A DNA stretch of 64,000 nt from Colimorpha sp045222295 (lineage in GTDB: Bacteria > Bacteroidota > Bacteroidia > Bacteroidales > P3). Numbering within the stretch: position 1 is the first letter of the stretch; each line of letters starts with the position of its first letter. The stretch is taken from contig JBGUXP010000015.1 of the NCBI GenBank assembly GCA_045222295.1, forward strand, positions 1 to 64,000, written 5' to 3'. The notes under the pieces are model-generated. The model did no database searches. It was given only the letters and a program-made list of their open reading frames with translations, and was not told the origin of the DNA. Both the position numbers and the translations under genes were made by a program. Below are positions 51,384-63,193 of the stretch, one piece after another.

Positions 51384-53818
51384 CAGAAGAGGACGGTTAT
51401 TTTAAAGTTGAGCTGACGGGCCGTGAGGTAGTTAGGTACACGACGCGGCAGGTTGTCGATATCTGCTACCCAGAGATAGGACACCACATTGCGGAAGTTG
51501 AACAGATTGAAAACCTCGAGGCCTATCTGGATGTCTTCCACATAGTGAAATATCTTCTTGTGCTTCAGTTTCTCGAATTGAGAGAGACGTATGGTGTTGC
51601 CCCAGTCGATGCGGTAGTAGGACGGCAAACGCAGCTGGTCGCCACCATTATCGCCAAAGGGCACGGCGATGGGACTCCCCGTGGCAAAGACGAGGTTAAG
51701 ACTCATGCGCCACCACGGCATATCGGGCACGTTGTCCTGTAGGAAGATTTTTATAGAGAGACGCTGGTCGGTGGGCCGCGCCAGCCATCCGAGGCCGTCG
51801 CCCTCGATGTCCTCCTGTGTCTGCATCAGCGACAGGCTGGCCCACGACTCAAGTCCTTCCACCAACTCTCCGTTAAGACGCAGACTCAATCCCACGGCAT
51901 AGCCTACAGCCTTTTCGTCAGGCATGTAGCGCAGACGAAGGTTGTCGACAGAATAAGGGATGAGATTGGTGATGTATTTGCCATAGAGGTCGGCAGTGAG
52001 GGTAAAGGGCTTGGCCCAAAGACGAAAGTTCCAGTCGGTAGTGCCGGTAAGCTGATAGGAGGTCTGCGGATCGAGGTCGGTACACAATGAGCCGTCGTCG
52101 CGACGGTACTCTCGGTAGAAGGGAGCCTGGTGGTAGATGCCGGCAGCCAGCCGGAAGAGAATGTCCTGCCCCATCTTGGGTTTGAAGTTGACGCTAGCCC
52201 TGGGACTAATCATCCATTTAGGTCCTCCTGCATCGGTGCTATAGACCTGCATGCGTATACCTGCAAGCATCTTGAAATCGTCACCCCGGCGGGTGGTGAA
52301 GTCGAGTTCTCGCTGGACAAACGCCGCTCCGCGGAGGGTCTGCATGCTATTGCTGCTGTTGGCAAAGAGCTGAAGCACAGGTGGTACCGGATAGTTGGTG
52401 CTGTCGCCGAAAGGCAGCATATTTGTCGGCAGGGCATAGCCCGATGAGTCCACCCACTTCCATTCCCTCAGGTGGTCGTCTATCTGCTCCAGCTGGAGCT
52501 TGATGCCCATGTCCCAACTGCCCAATCGAGCATAGCGGTTGGCTCGGAGGTCAAACGATGCGATATCGGTGGTAAGGCGGTTGCGGGCATGCTCAAGGAA
52601 GGTGCCGACGCCGCGGTTGAAACGCGAGGTGTCGTCGGTGCTCTCGCCCGTGGCAATCTGGTAGAGCCAGTATTGGCTCTGCACGTCATAGCGCTCGCTC
52701 TCATTGATATGCTGCACGGCGATGTGGCTCTTCACCCGCCAGTCCTCATTGGGCCTCCAGTCGGCACTGAAAGCGCCAAGGAAGGTGTTGTAGCGGTCCT
52801 GTTCCTGTCCGTCAAAGTAGATGTCTATTTCCATTCCCGGCTGCAAGGCGCTGCCAAAGGCAGTCGTTCGGCTCTCGGGCACCAGTCCATAGACATTATG
52901 GGTCCACACAGCCAACAGTCCCAAGTCGAGGCGGTCGTTGACCTTATAGCCCAGCAATGCCTGGAAGTCGGTATAGGCTGTGGTGTAACTACCTTTCGTG
53001 TCCATGCTTCCCAGCACATACTGGTTGCTGTGGCGACGCAATCCTGCCGCATAGACAAGCTTCTCCCCAGCCCGCCCCTGTACCGTGGCAGTGGCTCCCA
53101 AAAGGCTCACACTGGCCTTGCCTTTGAACTCTCGCGGTCGGAGGTAGGTGATATCGAGCACTGACGAAAGTTTATCGCCGTAGCTGGCATCGAAGCCCCC
53201 AGGCGAAAAGAGGATGAAGTCCACCATGTCAGGATTGATGATGCTCATTCCTTCCTGCTGGCCGCTGCGGATAAGCATCGGTCGGAAGATTTCCACACCA
53301 TTGATATAAACGAGGTTCTCGTCGAAGGATCCTCCTCGCACCGAATACTGGCTCGAAAGTTCGTTGTTCGACTGCACATCAGGAAGCATCTTTATGACCC
53401 CCTCGACACCTCCCGTGGGGCCCACAGCCTCGTCAAGCTTGCTGACCTCTATCTGAGTGAACGTGCTCTGGCGCGTGCGCTCGTCATTCACCTCTACAGC
53501 CTGTAGCTGCGTGGCTGCCGCCTTCAGCCGCACGTCGAGCTCCGTGCGCTGGTCGCGCCGCACCTTGAACTGCGCCGATTCGTAACCAGTGAACGAGAAT
53601 CGCACCGTGACGCTGTCGCCACCCTTGAGGGGCAATCGATAGTAGCCCTTGCCATTGGTAACTGTACCCGTCTGAAGGCCAAGGATTCCCACATTCACAA
53701 ATTCCAGTGGCTCGCCACTCTTGGCATCGGTCACCACTCCTTCCACCAGTCCCTGCCCCGCCGCCAGAAGCGGCATGAGCATCAGCGCAACGTATAAAAC
53801 AATTCGTTTCATTGCCAT
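51383..53818 (-). CDS. TonB-dependent receptor with carboxypeptidase-like regulatory domain
   Basis: The 811-residue protein imports a substrate across the outer membrane with TonB energy. After a signal peptide (MKRIVLYVALMLMPLLAAGQ) it has a carboxypeptidase-like regulatory beta-sandwich (VVTDAKSGEPLEFVNVGILG, TNGKGYYRL), a plug domain (about 120-230, GVEGVIKMLPDVQSNNELSS, YSVRGGSFDENLVYINGVE) and a long beta barrel ending in ...LNFKITVLF with C-terminal Phe. The start is ATG 53818 or 53812 rather than the TTG at 53827. A truncated paralogous start lies at 4383. A short hairpin surrounds the start codon. The next gene down encodes the M16-like protein. Confidence 0.93.
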   Translation of the reverse strand: MAMKRIVLYVALMLMPLLAAGQGLVEGVVTDAKSGEPLEFVNVGILGLQTGTVTNGKGYYRLPLKGGDSVTVRFSFTGYESAQFKVRRDQRTELDVRLKAAATQLQAVEVNDERTRQSTFTQIEVSKLDEAVGPTGGVEGVIKMLPDVQSNNELSSQYSVRGGSFDENLVYINGVEIFRPMLIRSGQQEGMSIINPDMVDFILFSPGGFDASYGDKLSSVLDITYLRPREFKGKASVSLLGATATVQGRAGEKLVYAAGLRRHSNQYVLGSMDTKGSYTTAYTDFQALLGYKVNDRLDLGLLAVWTHNVYGLVPESRTTAFGSALQPGMEIDIYFDGQEQDRYNTFLGAFSADWRPNEDWRVKSHIAVQHINESERYDVQSQYWLYQIATGESTDDTSRFNRGVGTFLEHARNRLTTDIASFDLRANRYARLGSWDMGIKLQLEQIDDHLREWKWVDSSGYALPTNMLPFGDSTNYPVPPVLQLFANSSNSMQTLRGAAFVQRELDFTTRRGDDFKMLAGIRMQVYSTDAGGPKWMISPRASVNFKPKMGQDILFRLAAGIYHQAPFYREYRRDDGSLCTDLDPQTSYQLTGTTDWNFRLWAKPFTLTADLYGKYITNLIPYSVDNLRLRYMPDEKAVGYAVGLSLRLNGELVEGLESWASLSLMQTQEDIEGDGLGWLARPTDQRLSIKIFLQDNVPDMPWWRMSLNLVFATGSPIAVPFGDNGGDQLRLPSYYRIDWGNTIRLSQFEKLKHKKIFHYVEDIQIGLEVFNLFNFRNVVSYLWVADIDNLPRRVPNYLTARQLNFKITVLF

Positions 53819-53941
53819 AAATAACAATGAAACCTCTTTTTTATTGTGTCATTAAAAAAATACCCCGTTTTTTATCAGTCATTTAGTCGGATTATAGAAA
53901 TCATTTTTTAATGACTCCTCCCCTGTTTCAAGATTTTTGTG

Positions 53942-53949
53942 TAAATTTG
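53942..53949 (+). promoter_or_regulatory. priA promoter
   Basis: TAAATTTG, 9 bp upstream of the chosen ATG (53959), so the transcript is nearly leaderless. Confidence 0.55.
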
Positions 53950-53958
53950 CAATTTCTT

Positions 53959-56445
53959 ATGAACGAGACAGAGGTATACTATGTCGATGTGCTATTGCCG
54001 CTGCATCTGCCTGGCACCTATACTTATAGAGTGCCGCAGGAGTATAACGGACAGGTGCATGTGGGGGCACGTGTGGTGGTGCAGTTCGGCGCCAAGAACG
54101 CACGGATGTACTCCGCTGTGGTGCGCCGCATCCATCAGGAGGCCCCGCTGTGGAAGTCGAAGTATATCATGGCCGTGCTCGACACTGACCCCATCGTCAC
54201 TGAGCGCCAGCTGGCGTTTTGGGAATGGATGGCTCGCTACTATATGTGCACGCCGGGCGACGTGATGGCGGTAGCACTCCCCGCGGGGCTCAAACTAGCC
54301 AGCGAGAGCGCTGTGGCCATACATCCTAATTTCACAGGTGAACTGTCGAGCCTGACGAAGTACGAGCGCATAGTGGTCGACCTGCTGTCTGAACATCCCG
54401 TGATGCGGGTGATCGACATCAGTCGGGCTATTGGTGTACAAAAGATTATGCCGCTAATAAGAGGCATGATTGAGCGCGAGGTTGTGATGATGGATGAAGA
54501 ATTGCGCCAGCGCTTTGTGCCGAAGAAGGTCTCCTACGTCCTATTGTCGGACGACTATCTAAACGAAGCTTCCCGAAAGGCGCTCTTCGACGAGCTGGAA
54601 CGCAAGAAACGTGTGAAGCAGGTGGAGGTGATGATGCATTTCCTGCAGCTGTCGAAATTTGGCCGAGAGGCTGTGGCCAAGCGCGAGCTACCGCAAGGCT
54701 CCGCCCTGCAAACACTTATCAAAAATGGCGTGCTAAGCGTTGAGGAACGCATAGAGAGCCGCCTGAAGGACTACAGCGACGGAGAACTCGTAGACCCAGA
54801 CAGCATTGTCCTGAACGAGGAACAGGAGAAGGCTTTTTCAGTGTTCAGTGCTCAGTGTTCAGTGTTAAGTAAAGTCCCTCAACCGAATAAACTAAACACT
54901 TTCCTCCTCCACGGAGTGACCTCCAGCGGAAAAACGGAGGTGTATATCACGCTTATCAACGAGGTGGTAAAAAGCGGCGGACAGGCGCTGTTCCTGTTGC
55001 CGGAGATTGCGCTGACGGCGCAGATTATCAATCGCCTGAGAAAGTATTTCGGTAACAAGGTGGGAGTGTATCACTCGCGTTTCAGTGCCAGCGAACGCAC
55101 GGAGGTGTGGCACCGTACGCTGACAGGCACCTACCAGGTGCTGCTGGGTGCGAGGAGCGCTATCTTCCTACCTTTTAATAATTTGAAACTTGTCATCGTC
55201 GACGAAGAGCACGACAACTCTTACAAACAGTTCGAGCCCTCGCCCCGCTACCATGCCCGCGACGCGGCCCTCTATCTGGCCCGCCTCTGGGGTGCTCGAA
55301 CGGTGCTGGGGAGCGCCACTCCGAGTGTGGAGACCTACTTCAACGCCCTCAATGGGAAGTATGGACTAGCCACGATGAAAAAACGTTACGGTGGCTTCGA
55401 ACTGCCGGAAGTAACCTGTGTCGACATGAAGGAGGCGCACCGTCAAGGGTTAGTAAAAGGGCATTTCTCGGTGACACTCTTGCAGGCCATCGAGGAGGCT
55501 TTAGCCAAGAAGCAGCAGGTCATCCTCTTCCAGAACCGCCGCGGCTTCTCGCTGCGGCTGGAGTGCGACGACTGTCATGAAGTGCCCCACTGCATCCACT
55601 GCGACGTGTCGCTGGTGTATCACAAGGCCACCAATTCATTGCGCTGCCACTATTGCGGCTACTCGATTCCGGTGCCGTCGGAGTGTCCCGCCTGCCACTC
55701 CACCCACCTGAGGATGACCGGCGTGGGGACCGAGCGTATCGAGGAAGACCTACAGATTCTCTTTCCCGACGCCAACGTGGCGCGCATGGACCTCGACAGC
55801 ACGCTACAGAAGAACCAGTACCTCGAAATACTCTCCGACTTTGAGCACCGGAGAATCGACATACTGGTAGGCACCCAGATGGTAACCAAGGGGCTAGATT
55901 TCGAGCATGTAAGCGTGGTGGGAATCATCAATGCCGACAATATCATCAACTACCCCTCGTTCCGTTCCTACGAACGGGCCTTCCAGCAGATGACACAGGT
56001 GAGCGGACGCGCAGGACGTCACAGCGGAGGCGGCAAGGTCATCATACAGACCTATAATCCTTTTCATCAGGTCATTGCCAACGTAATGAAGAACGACTAC
56101 CAGAGCCTCTATGAGGAGCAGATTCAGGAGCGGCGCGTCTTCCGCTACCCGCCGTTCTACCGCCTGATAGAAATCACATTGAAGCATCGTGACGCCGAGG
56201 TGCTCAATGCCGCTGCCGACTGGATGGCTTTCCAGCTGCGCGGCACCTTCGCCGGCAGGGTGCTGGGTCCCGAATACCCCTTGGTAAGTCGCATCCGAGG
56301 ACTCTACCTCAAGACCATCACCTTACGTCTTGAGAAGAGCGAGCCCATCGCCGACGCCAAGCGTGTCCTCCTGCAGATAGGTGATGACCTGGGCAAACAG
56401 GATGGTTGGAGCGGAGTGTCGATTATCTACGATGTCGACCCATGA
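53959..56445 (+). CDS. priA: primosomal protein N' (replication restart helicase)
   Basis: PriA binds stalled forks and reloads the replicative helicase. The 828-residue protein has the 3'-DNA-binding domain, Walker A GVTSSGKTEVY, DEEH box (VDEEHDNSYKQ), zinc-binding cysteines (CDDCHEVPHCIHCDVS and CHYCGYSI with CPACHS) and helicase motifs V/VI (TQMVTKGLDFEHV and QVSGRAGRHSGGG). The start is ATG 53959, after the promoter box; the longer frame at 53911 would begin upstream of it. Just before the Walker A region (about residues 292-307) a 7-nt array (54840-54874) encodes SVFSAQCSVLSK in frame. Confidence 0.95.
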   Translation: MNETEVYYVDVLLPLHLPGTYTYRVPQEYNGQVHVGARVVVQFGAKNARMYSAVVRRIHQEAPLWKSKYIMAVLDTDPIVTERQLAFWEWMARYYMCTPGDVMAVALPAGLKLASESAVAIHPNFTGELSSLTKYERIVVDLLSEHPVMRVIDISRAIGVQKIMPLIRGMIEREVVMMDEELRQRFVPKKVSYVLLSDDYLNEASRKALFDELERKKRVKQVEVMMHFLQLSKFGREAVAKRELPQGSALQTLIKNGVLSVEERIESRLKDYSDGELVDPDSIVLNEEQEKAFSVFSAQCSVLSKVPQPNKLNTFLLHGVTSSGKTEVYITLINEVVKSGGQALFLLPEIALTAQIINRLRKYFGNKVGVYHSRFSASERTEVWHRTLTGTYQVLLGARSAIFLPFNNLKLVIVDEEHDNSYKQFEPSPRYHARDAALYLARLWGARTVLGSATPSVETYFNALNGKYGLATMKKRYGGFELPEVTCVDMKEAHRQGLVKGHFSVTLLQAIEEALAKKQQVILFQNRRGFSLRLECDDCHEVPHCIHCDVSLVYHKATNSLRCHYCGYSIPVPSECPACHSTHLRMTGVGTERIEEDLQILFPDANVARMDLDSTLQKNQYLEILSDFEHRRIDILVGTQMVTKGLDFEHVSVVGIINADNIINYPSFRSYERAFQQMTQVSGRAGRHSGGGKVIIQTYNPFHQVIANVMKNDYQSLYEEQIQERRVFRYPPFYRLIEITLKHRDAEVLNAAADWMAFQLRGTFAGRVLGPEYPLVSRIRGLYLKTITLRLEKSEPIADAKRVLLQIGDDLGKQDGWSGVSIIYDVDP
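54840..54874 (+). repeat. 7-nt repeat array inside priA
   Basis: AGTGTTC (54840), AGTGCTC, AGTGTTC, AGTGTTA and AGTAAAG (54868) in exact 7-nt register. It lies between the DNA-binding domain and the helicase core. Confidence 0.9.
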
Positions 56446-56507
56446 GGATAATGCAACGCAATAAAGACGACAAACTTTCGTTATTAATAAAGTATAAATA
56501 CATATAT

Positions 56508-58755
56508 ATGTACGAGATCATCAGCAAGAGGCTGCTCAACAGCCATGAGATTTACCAGATGGAAGTCCACGCACCGTGGATTTCGCTCAGCGGCAAACCG
56601 GGACAGTTTGTCATCGTCATCCCCCACCCTACGGGTGAGCGCATTCCATTGACGATTAGCGATATAGTATATCAGCGGCAGTCGATAGTGCTGGTGTTCC
56701 AGGTAGTGGGAGACACCACGCGCCAGATGGCAGAGATGAACGTTGGCGACGATCTCTATACTATCGTCGGACCTCTCGGTCGTCCGAGCGAACTGATAGA
56801 GAAGCATGAACGCGGCGAGCTGAAGCGTCTGCTCTTCGTTGCCGGTGGCGTAGGCATCGCTCCGGTCTTCCCTCAGGTGAAGTGGGCTTTCCGCAACGGC
56901 ATACCAACTGATGTCATTATCGGTGCACGCTCGAAAGACCTGCTCTTCTACGAGGACGAGCTCCGCGCCGTATGTCACAACCTGCACATCATGACCGACG
57001 ACGGCACCTACGGCGAGCAAGGCCTCGTCACCGCCAAAGTCGACGAGCTCTGCACCAAAGGTGTGGAATACTCCCATTGTGTTGCCATCGGCCCGCTACC
57101 GATGATGAAGTTCGTCAGCCTCACCACCAAGAAATACGACCTAGCTACCATCGTGAGCCTCAACTGCATGATGGTCGACGGCACTGGCATGTGCGGCGCC
57201 TGTCGCGTGAGAGTGGGCGACGAGGTGAAGTTCTGCTGCGTTGACGGTCCCGAGTTCGACGGCCACTTGGTGGACTTCGATGAGGCTGCCCGCAAGCTCA
57301 AGACCCCCGATGCCCGCCGCTACCGTATCGCCACCGCCGAGCGCGGGCATAACTGCAACCTGGCGCCGGCGGTCGACGCGGCCTTAGCCGAGGCCAAGCA
57401 GCGTCAGAAACCCCGCGAGCAAGATCCCAAAATCCGTTCCCATAACTTCGATGAAGTCTCCTTCGGCTTCACCGAGCACCAGGCCATCGTCGAGGCCAAC
57501 CGCTGCCTGCAGTGCAAGAAGCCCCGCTGTGTTGAGGCCTGCCCCGTGGGCATCAACATCCCGCGTTTCATCCAGAATATCAAGGAAGAGAATTTCAACC
57601 AAGCCTATATCACCATCAGCCACGACTCGGCACTGCCCGCCGTCTGCGGCCGCGTCTGCCCGCAGGAGACACAGTGCGAAGGTAGTTGCGTGATGGGGGT
57701 CAAAGGCGAGCCTATCGCCATCGGTGCCCTCGAGCGCTTCGTGGCCGACAACCACCGAGCCAAATCCAAACCACAATCGCCCTGCTACCCTGCCGGTCGC
57801 AAGGTGGCGGTGGTCGGCAGCGGTCCCAGCGGCCTCACCTGCGCCGGCGACCTCGCCAAGCATGGATATCAGGTCACCGTCTTCGAAGCCCTCCACCACG
57901 CCGGCGGCGTGCTGGTCTACGGCATCCCCGAGTTCCGCCTGCCCAAGCAGCGCGTCGTGGAGCCCGAGATTGAGAACCTGCGCCGTCTGGGGGTTGAGAT
58001 ACGCACCAACGTCATCATTGGCAAAAGTATCACCATCGACCAGCTGATGAACGACATGGAATACGACGCCGTCTACATCGCCTCGGGCGCCGGACTGCCT
58101 AAGTTCATGGGTGTCAAAGGAGAAACCCTTATCGGTGTCATCAGCGCCAACGAGCTCCTCACCCGTACCAATCTTATGCACGGCTACGACGAAAACTACG
58201 ACACCCCCATCTATCTTGGAAAGAAGGTTATCGTCGTGGGGGGCGGCAACGTGGCCATGGATGCCGCACGCACCGCCCTGCGTTTGGGCAGTGAGGTCAC
58301 CGTCGTCTACCGTCGCGGCGAGACAGATATGCCCGCCCGTCGCGAGGAGGTGCACCATGCTATGGAGGAGGGCGTGCAGTTCCTCTTCCAGACAGCCCCC
58401 GTCGAGGTCCTCGGCACCGAGGACGGATACGTCCGTGCCCTGCGCTGCGTGAAGATGGAGATGGGTGCCCCCGACGAAAAAGGTCGCCGCAGCTTCAAGC
58501 CCATCGAAGGCAGTGAGGTGGATACCGAGGCCGACACCATTGTCGCCGCCCTCGGCACCAGCCCCAACCCACTCATCCGCACCAGCACCCCGGGTCTGGA
58601 GTGCGAAATGTGGGGTGGCATCAAGGCCGACGAGAACGGTCAGACCAGCCGCAAGTTCATCTTCGCCGGTGGCGATGCCGTCAGCGGTGCCGCCACGGTC
58701 ATCCTCGCCATGGGTGCCGGACGCAAAGCCGCAAAAGCCATCATGGAGGTGCTCA

Positions 58756-58763
<8 letters not shown>
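56508..58763 (+). CDS. fused dihydroorotate dehydrogenase B-like / NADPH-glutamate synthase-like oxidoreductase
   Basis: The 751-residue protein joins an FAD/NAD-binding PyrK-like module (about 1-240) to a glutamate-synthase small-subunit-like module (about 300-751), as in the NfnA-NfnB/SudAB-type proteins. The first part ends with [2Fe-2S] cysteines C220, C229, C232 and C243-244 (CMMVDGTGMCGACRV). The second has [4Fe-4S] ligands CLQCKKPRCVEACPVGI and CGRVCPQETQCEGSCVMG, the FAD motif VAVVGSGPSGLTCAGDLA and the NADPH motif VIVVGGGNVAMDAARTALRL. It links NAD(H), NADPH and perhaps ferredoxin. This fusion is known in Bacteroidales. The start is ATG 56508. Confidence 0.92.
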
Positions 58764-60588
<1,825 letters not shown>

Positions 60589-60595
60589 CCCCTCA

Positions 60596-61249
60596 TCACT
60601 TACCCCTCTTCCGCTCCCTCTCAAAAAATGGCGGCGTCAGCAATGATGTCCCCAATTTCCCCGTAACAAGTGCTGCTACCACTTTCCCAGGTATCCGCGG
60701 GTCAAACACAGGTCCATACTTCGCCTCGCCTGTTTGCGCATCTTGGTTCTCTGTCGCATCGATATTGCCGTGCGCATCTGGAGCAAAAGCAATGGAAGCA
60801 TTCGCATCGCGGTAGCCCGCCGTAAAGCCCCACAGGCGCTTGTCGTGGACAGACGTAATCTGCAGAGTTCCAAGCATGTGCTTCATAGCTGTAATCACAA
60901 CGGTCTTCAACTGCATCACACGCATCGTGTCAATGCTGATACTCAAGTCAGCGCTCCGCCCGAGGTCCATATCCGACTGGTAGAATGACAGCCCGTGCAG
61001 CTTCACAAACAACGTGTAGGAGCCCGCCGGAATAGACGGCAACACAAACTCACCGCCCTCGTCCGTCAGCGCTGTTGCCACCGTCGTATCGTTCTGCCTT
61101 AGGCTCAGTATACAATGGGGCTGTGGTTTGCCTGAATGAAGATTCTTCACAATACCCGTCAGCGTCACACTGTCAGCCTCCTGCGCCCAGACCGCAGTGG
61201 ACACCAGAAGCATAACTGCCAACGTAAAAAGACAATTAATCTTTTTCAT
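60596..61249 (-). CDS. secreted protein with carboxypeptidase-like regulatory domain
   Basis: The 217-residue product has a signal peptide (MKKINCLFTLAVMLLVSTAV) and a carboxypeptidase-like beta-sandwich (VKNLHSGKPQPHCILSLRQN, TDEGGEFVLPSIPAGSYTLF). The C-terminal part is less conserved. It would be periplasmic or outer-membrane associated. It overlaps the next upstream gene (61236-62555) by 14 nt, so the pair is co-translated. It converges on uup with only 7 bp between stops. Confidence 0.75.
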   Translation of the reverse strand: MKKINCLFTLAVMLLVSTAVWAQEADSVTLTGIVKNLHSGKPQPHCILSLRQNDTTVATALTDEGGEFVLPSIPAGSYTLFVKLHGLSFYQSDMDLGRSADLSISIDTMRVMQLKTVVITAMKHMLGTLQITSVHDKRLWGFTAGYRDANASIAFAPDAHGNIDATENQDAQTGEAKYGPVFDPRIPGKVVAALVTGKLGTSLLTPPFFERERKRGK

Positions 61250-62555
61250 CTCTTTTTATTTTAGACAATTTTTCCTTCAGCAAACGTAGTGGAAGGCTGT
61301 CGATAAGCACCGTGTTGTAATGGCCCCAGTAGTCGGCATTGTAGTCGCTCTCGCCAAAGGCACCCGCAAGATTCTGCGGCTGGACCTTAAGCATCTCGCC
61401 CGTCGATACTGGAGCCTGCAAAGCGTAGTCGGTCAGCGTCCACTCCACACATCGTTGCCACCCCTGCTCCGCCTCAAAATGCCACCTGTCGCCCGTCCCC
61501 ACATGCAACGTCCTGTTGTTGTAGTAGTGCGTCAGCGTGTAGCGCCCCTCACGCACATCGTAGTTCCACGACGAACTGTCCTTGTCTATCGCCATCCTGT
61601 TATACTCTATGTTTATCCACGCGTCATTCCCCGCCATCATGTTGCCTATCGAATACACCGACGTGATACTCACTATCGCCAGGTTGCTCTTCCTGATGGT
61701 ATACTCGTAGTGCACCTTCGCCTGCGACACATGCCCCGGACCGGTGGAACGGATGCGGTAAAACAACTCCCCTCCCGATTCAAACTCCTTCAGCGGCTCA
61801 AACCGGTGTTGTGCCAGCGTCCGGCGCGACAAGGCGAAACTCGCCTGCGGTGCCGACACAGGGTCGTAGAAATCCTCATTGTCCGCATATTCCATCATCT
61901 CCTCCACTCCCGCCGCATCCTTCACCTTACCCTCCAGAAGCACACGGTCATACACTACCAGCCGGTGCCGCAGCAGCCTCTTGTAGTTCGTCGCCATCTC
62001 CCGCCGCTCGTTCGAAAAAACATATCCCCTCTTATCGGCATACTGACCGTACCCCTTCCTCTTCACGTTCAGCACCGCCTCGTCGAAAAGGAAAAGTTCC
62101 CCGTCCACTGCCCGCCAGTCACGGTAGAAAAACGTGCTCCACCCCGTCTGTTGGCAGTAGTTGCTGTCAATCCTCCTCACCGCCGCTTCCAGCAGGTGCT
62201 GCGCCGTCCTGTAGCTCTTCACCTCCACCTCCCTCAACGTCACCGCCTGCTCCTCAAGCCTCACCTCCCCGCTCCTCTCCATCTCGCCCACAGTAAGCCT
62301 CCTTGCTACAAAACCCACCGACCGCACCACCACCGTGTCCCACTCTCTCCCCTTCGGCACCTTCATCTCATACTCCCCCGCGTCATTGCTTGCCACTCCT
62401 ATCGAGCTGCCCTCCAACTGCAGCGTGGCGTACGGCACACCCCTCCCCTGACAAACTACCTTGCCACGCAACACAGTCCTCACCTCCTGCCCCTCCGTTT
62501 CCCCGCACGAAAACAGCAAAAAAATGAGTACAACAATCCGAAAAAGTTGCATCAT
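61236..62555 (-). CDS. lipoprotein with carboxypeptidase-like regulatory domain
   Basis: The 439-residue product starts at MMQLFRIVVLIFLLFSC, a probable lipoprotein signal, and then carries a carboxypeptidase-like regulatory domain (LRGKVVCQGRGVPYATLQLE, NDAGEYEMKV). The following 300 residues, with TFFYRDWRAVDGELFLFDEA and HYEYTIRKSNLAIVSITSVY, resemble DUF5686-like outer-membrane proteins but without the barrel, and no enzyme motif is clear. It is the first gene of a two-gene minus-strand unit with a TATTTTTG promoter at 62583-62576. The longer frame from 62588 would begin before the promoter. Confidence 0.75.
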   Translation of the reverse strand: MMQLFRIVVLIFLLFSCGETEGQEVRTVLRGKVVCQGRGVPYATLQLEGSSIGVASNDAGEYEMKVPKGREWDTVVVRSVGFVARRLTVGEMERSGEVRLEEQAVTLREVEVKSYRTAQHLLEAAVRRIDSNYCQQTGWSTFFYRDWRAVDGELFLFDEAVLNVKRKGYGQYADKRGYVFSNERREMATNYKRLLRHRLVVYDRVLLEGKVKDAAGVEEMMEYADNEDFYDPVSAPQASFALSRRTLAQHRFEPLKEFESGGELFYRIRSTGPGHVSQAKVHYEYTIRKSNLAIVSITSVYSIGNMMAGNDAWINIEYNRMAIDKDSSSWNYDVREGRYTLTHYYNNRTLHVGTGDRWHFEAEQGWQRCVEWTLTDYALQAPVSTGEMLKVQPQNLAGAFGESDYNADYWGHYNTVLIDSLPLRLLKEKLSKIKRDEKD

Positions 62556-62575
62556 AGTGTAATGGATTTCAACTG

Positions 62576-62583
62576 CAAAAATA
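62576..62583 (-). promoter_or_regulatory. promoter of the regulatory-domain gene pair
   Basis: TATTTTTG on the minus strand (62583-62576), about 20 bp before the ATG at 62555. Confidence 0.6.
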
Positions 62584-62614
62584 AACAAAAAAAATGATTA
62601 TACAATAAAAAAAT

Positions 62615-62670
62615 TCACACTCTCCACTAATCACCTAACACTCACCACTTAACACTCGTCACCCAACACT
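62615..62670 (-). repeat. 7-nt repeat array in the divergent spacer
   Basis: Eight units in exact register, on the plus strand TCACACT, CTCCACT, AATCACC, TAACACT, CACCACT, TAACACT, CGTCACC and CAACACT; on the minus strand they read RGTGNNN. It lies between two divergent promoters. The rest of the 191-bp spacer (62556-62746) shows only those promoters. Confidence 0.9.
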
Positions 62671-62696
62671 TTTTTCTCTCATTAAAAAAAATAATG

Positions 62697-62704
62697 TATC
62701 TTTG
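62697..62704 (+). promoter_or_regulatory. promoter of the lipoprotein-nitroreductase pair
   Basis: TATCTTTG, 42 bp upstream of the ATG at 62747. Confidence 0.7.
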
Positions 62705-62746
62705 CAGGTGGTAAAAGCATTTATTAATCATTAAAAATCATTATCT

Positions 62747-63193
62747 ATGAAAAGGTTAAGCTTTATTCTCGTTTGTTTTGCCTCTTTGGCTTTCTCTTCT
62801 TGCAGCCTCTTCCAGTCCGCTGCCTCTTCCAACTCCGCCGCTCAGGCTCTCGGACAGACCTGCGGCAGCGCCGTCCTCGGTCTCTACCAGTCCTACAAGG
62901 CCACCGGCTCCCTGAGCCTCACCTCCGGCGACAACCTCACCAACGCCCTCGCTCTTGCCACTTGCTATACTCAGCTCAGCCAGAACAAGGACAACAGCAG
63001 CTACCGCAAGTCCTTCGCCAACGGCCTTATCCTCTCCTCCGCCGGTCTCATCACCAACCAAAATTCCGCCGCATTCATCAATGCTCTCCTCGGCACCTCC
63101 TCGCTGGCGTCAGTGAACAGCAGCAGCACTCCCATGCAAATCAACAAGACCACTCCCGCCGTTACCGGCCTCATTAAATCTCTTGACAAATGA
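62747..63193 (+). CDS. small lipoprotein of unknown function
   Basis: The 148-residue product has a lipobox (MKRLSFILVCFASLAFSSC) and then a serine/alanine/asparagine-rich helical region (LFQSAASSNSAAQALGQTCG, NALALATCYTQLSQNKDNSS). No known domain is recognised. The stop overlaps the ATG of the nitroreductase gene (ATGA), so the two are co-translated. Confidence 0.75.
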   Translation: MKRLSFILVCFASLAFSSCSLFQSAASSNSAAQALGQTCGSAVLGLYQSYKATGSLSLTSGDNLTNALALATCYTQLSQNKDNSSYRKSFANGLILSSAGLITNQNSAAFINALLGTSSLASVNSSSTPMQINKTTPAVTGLIKSLDK

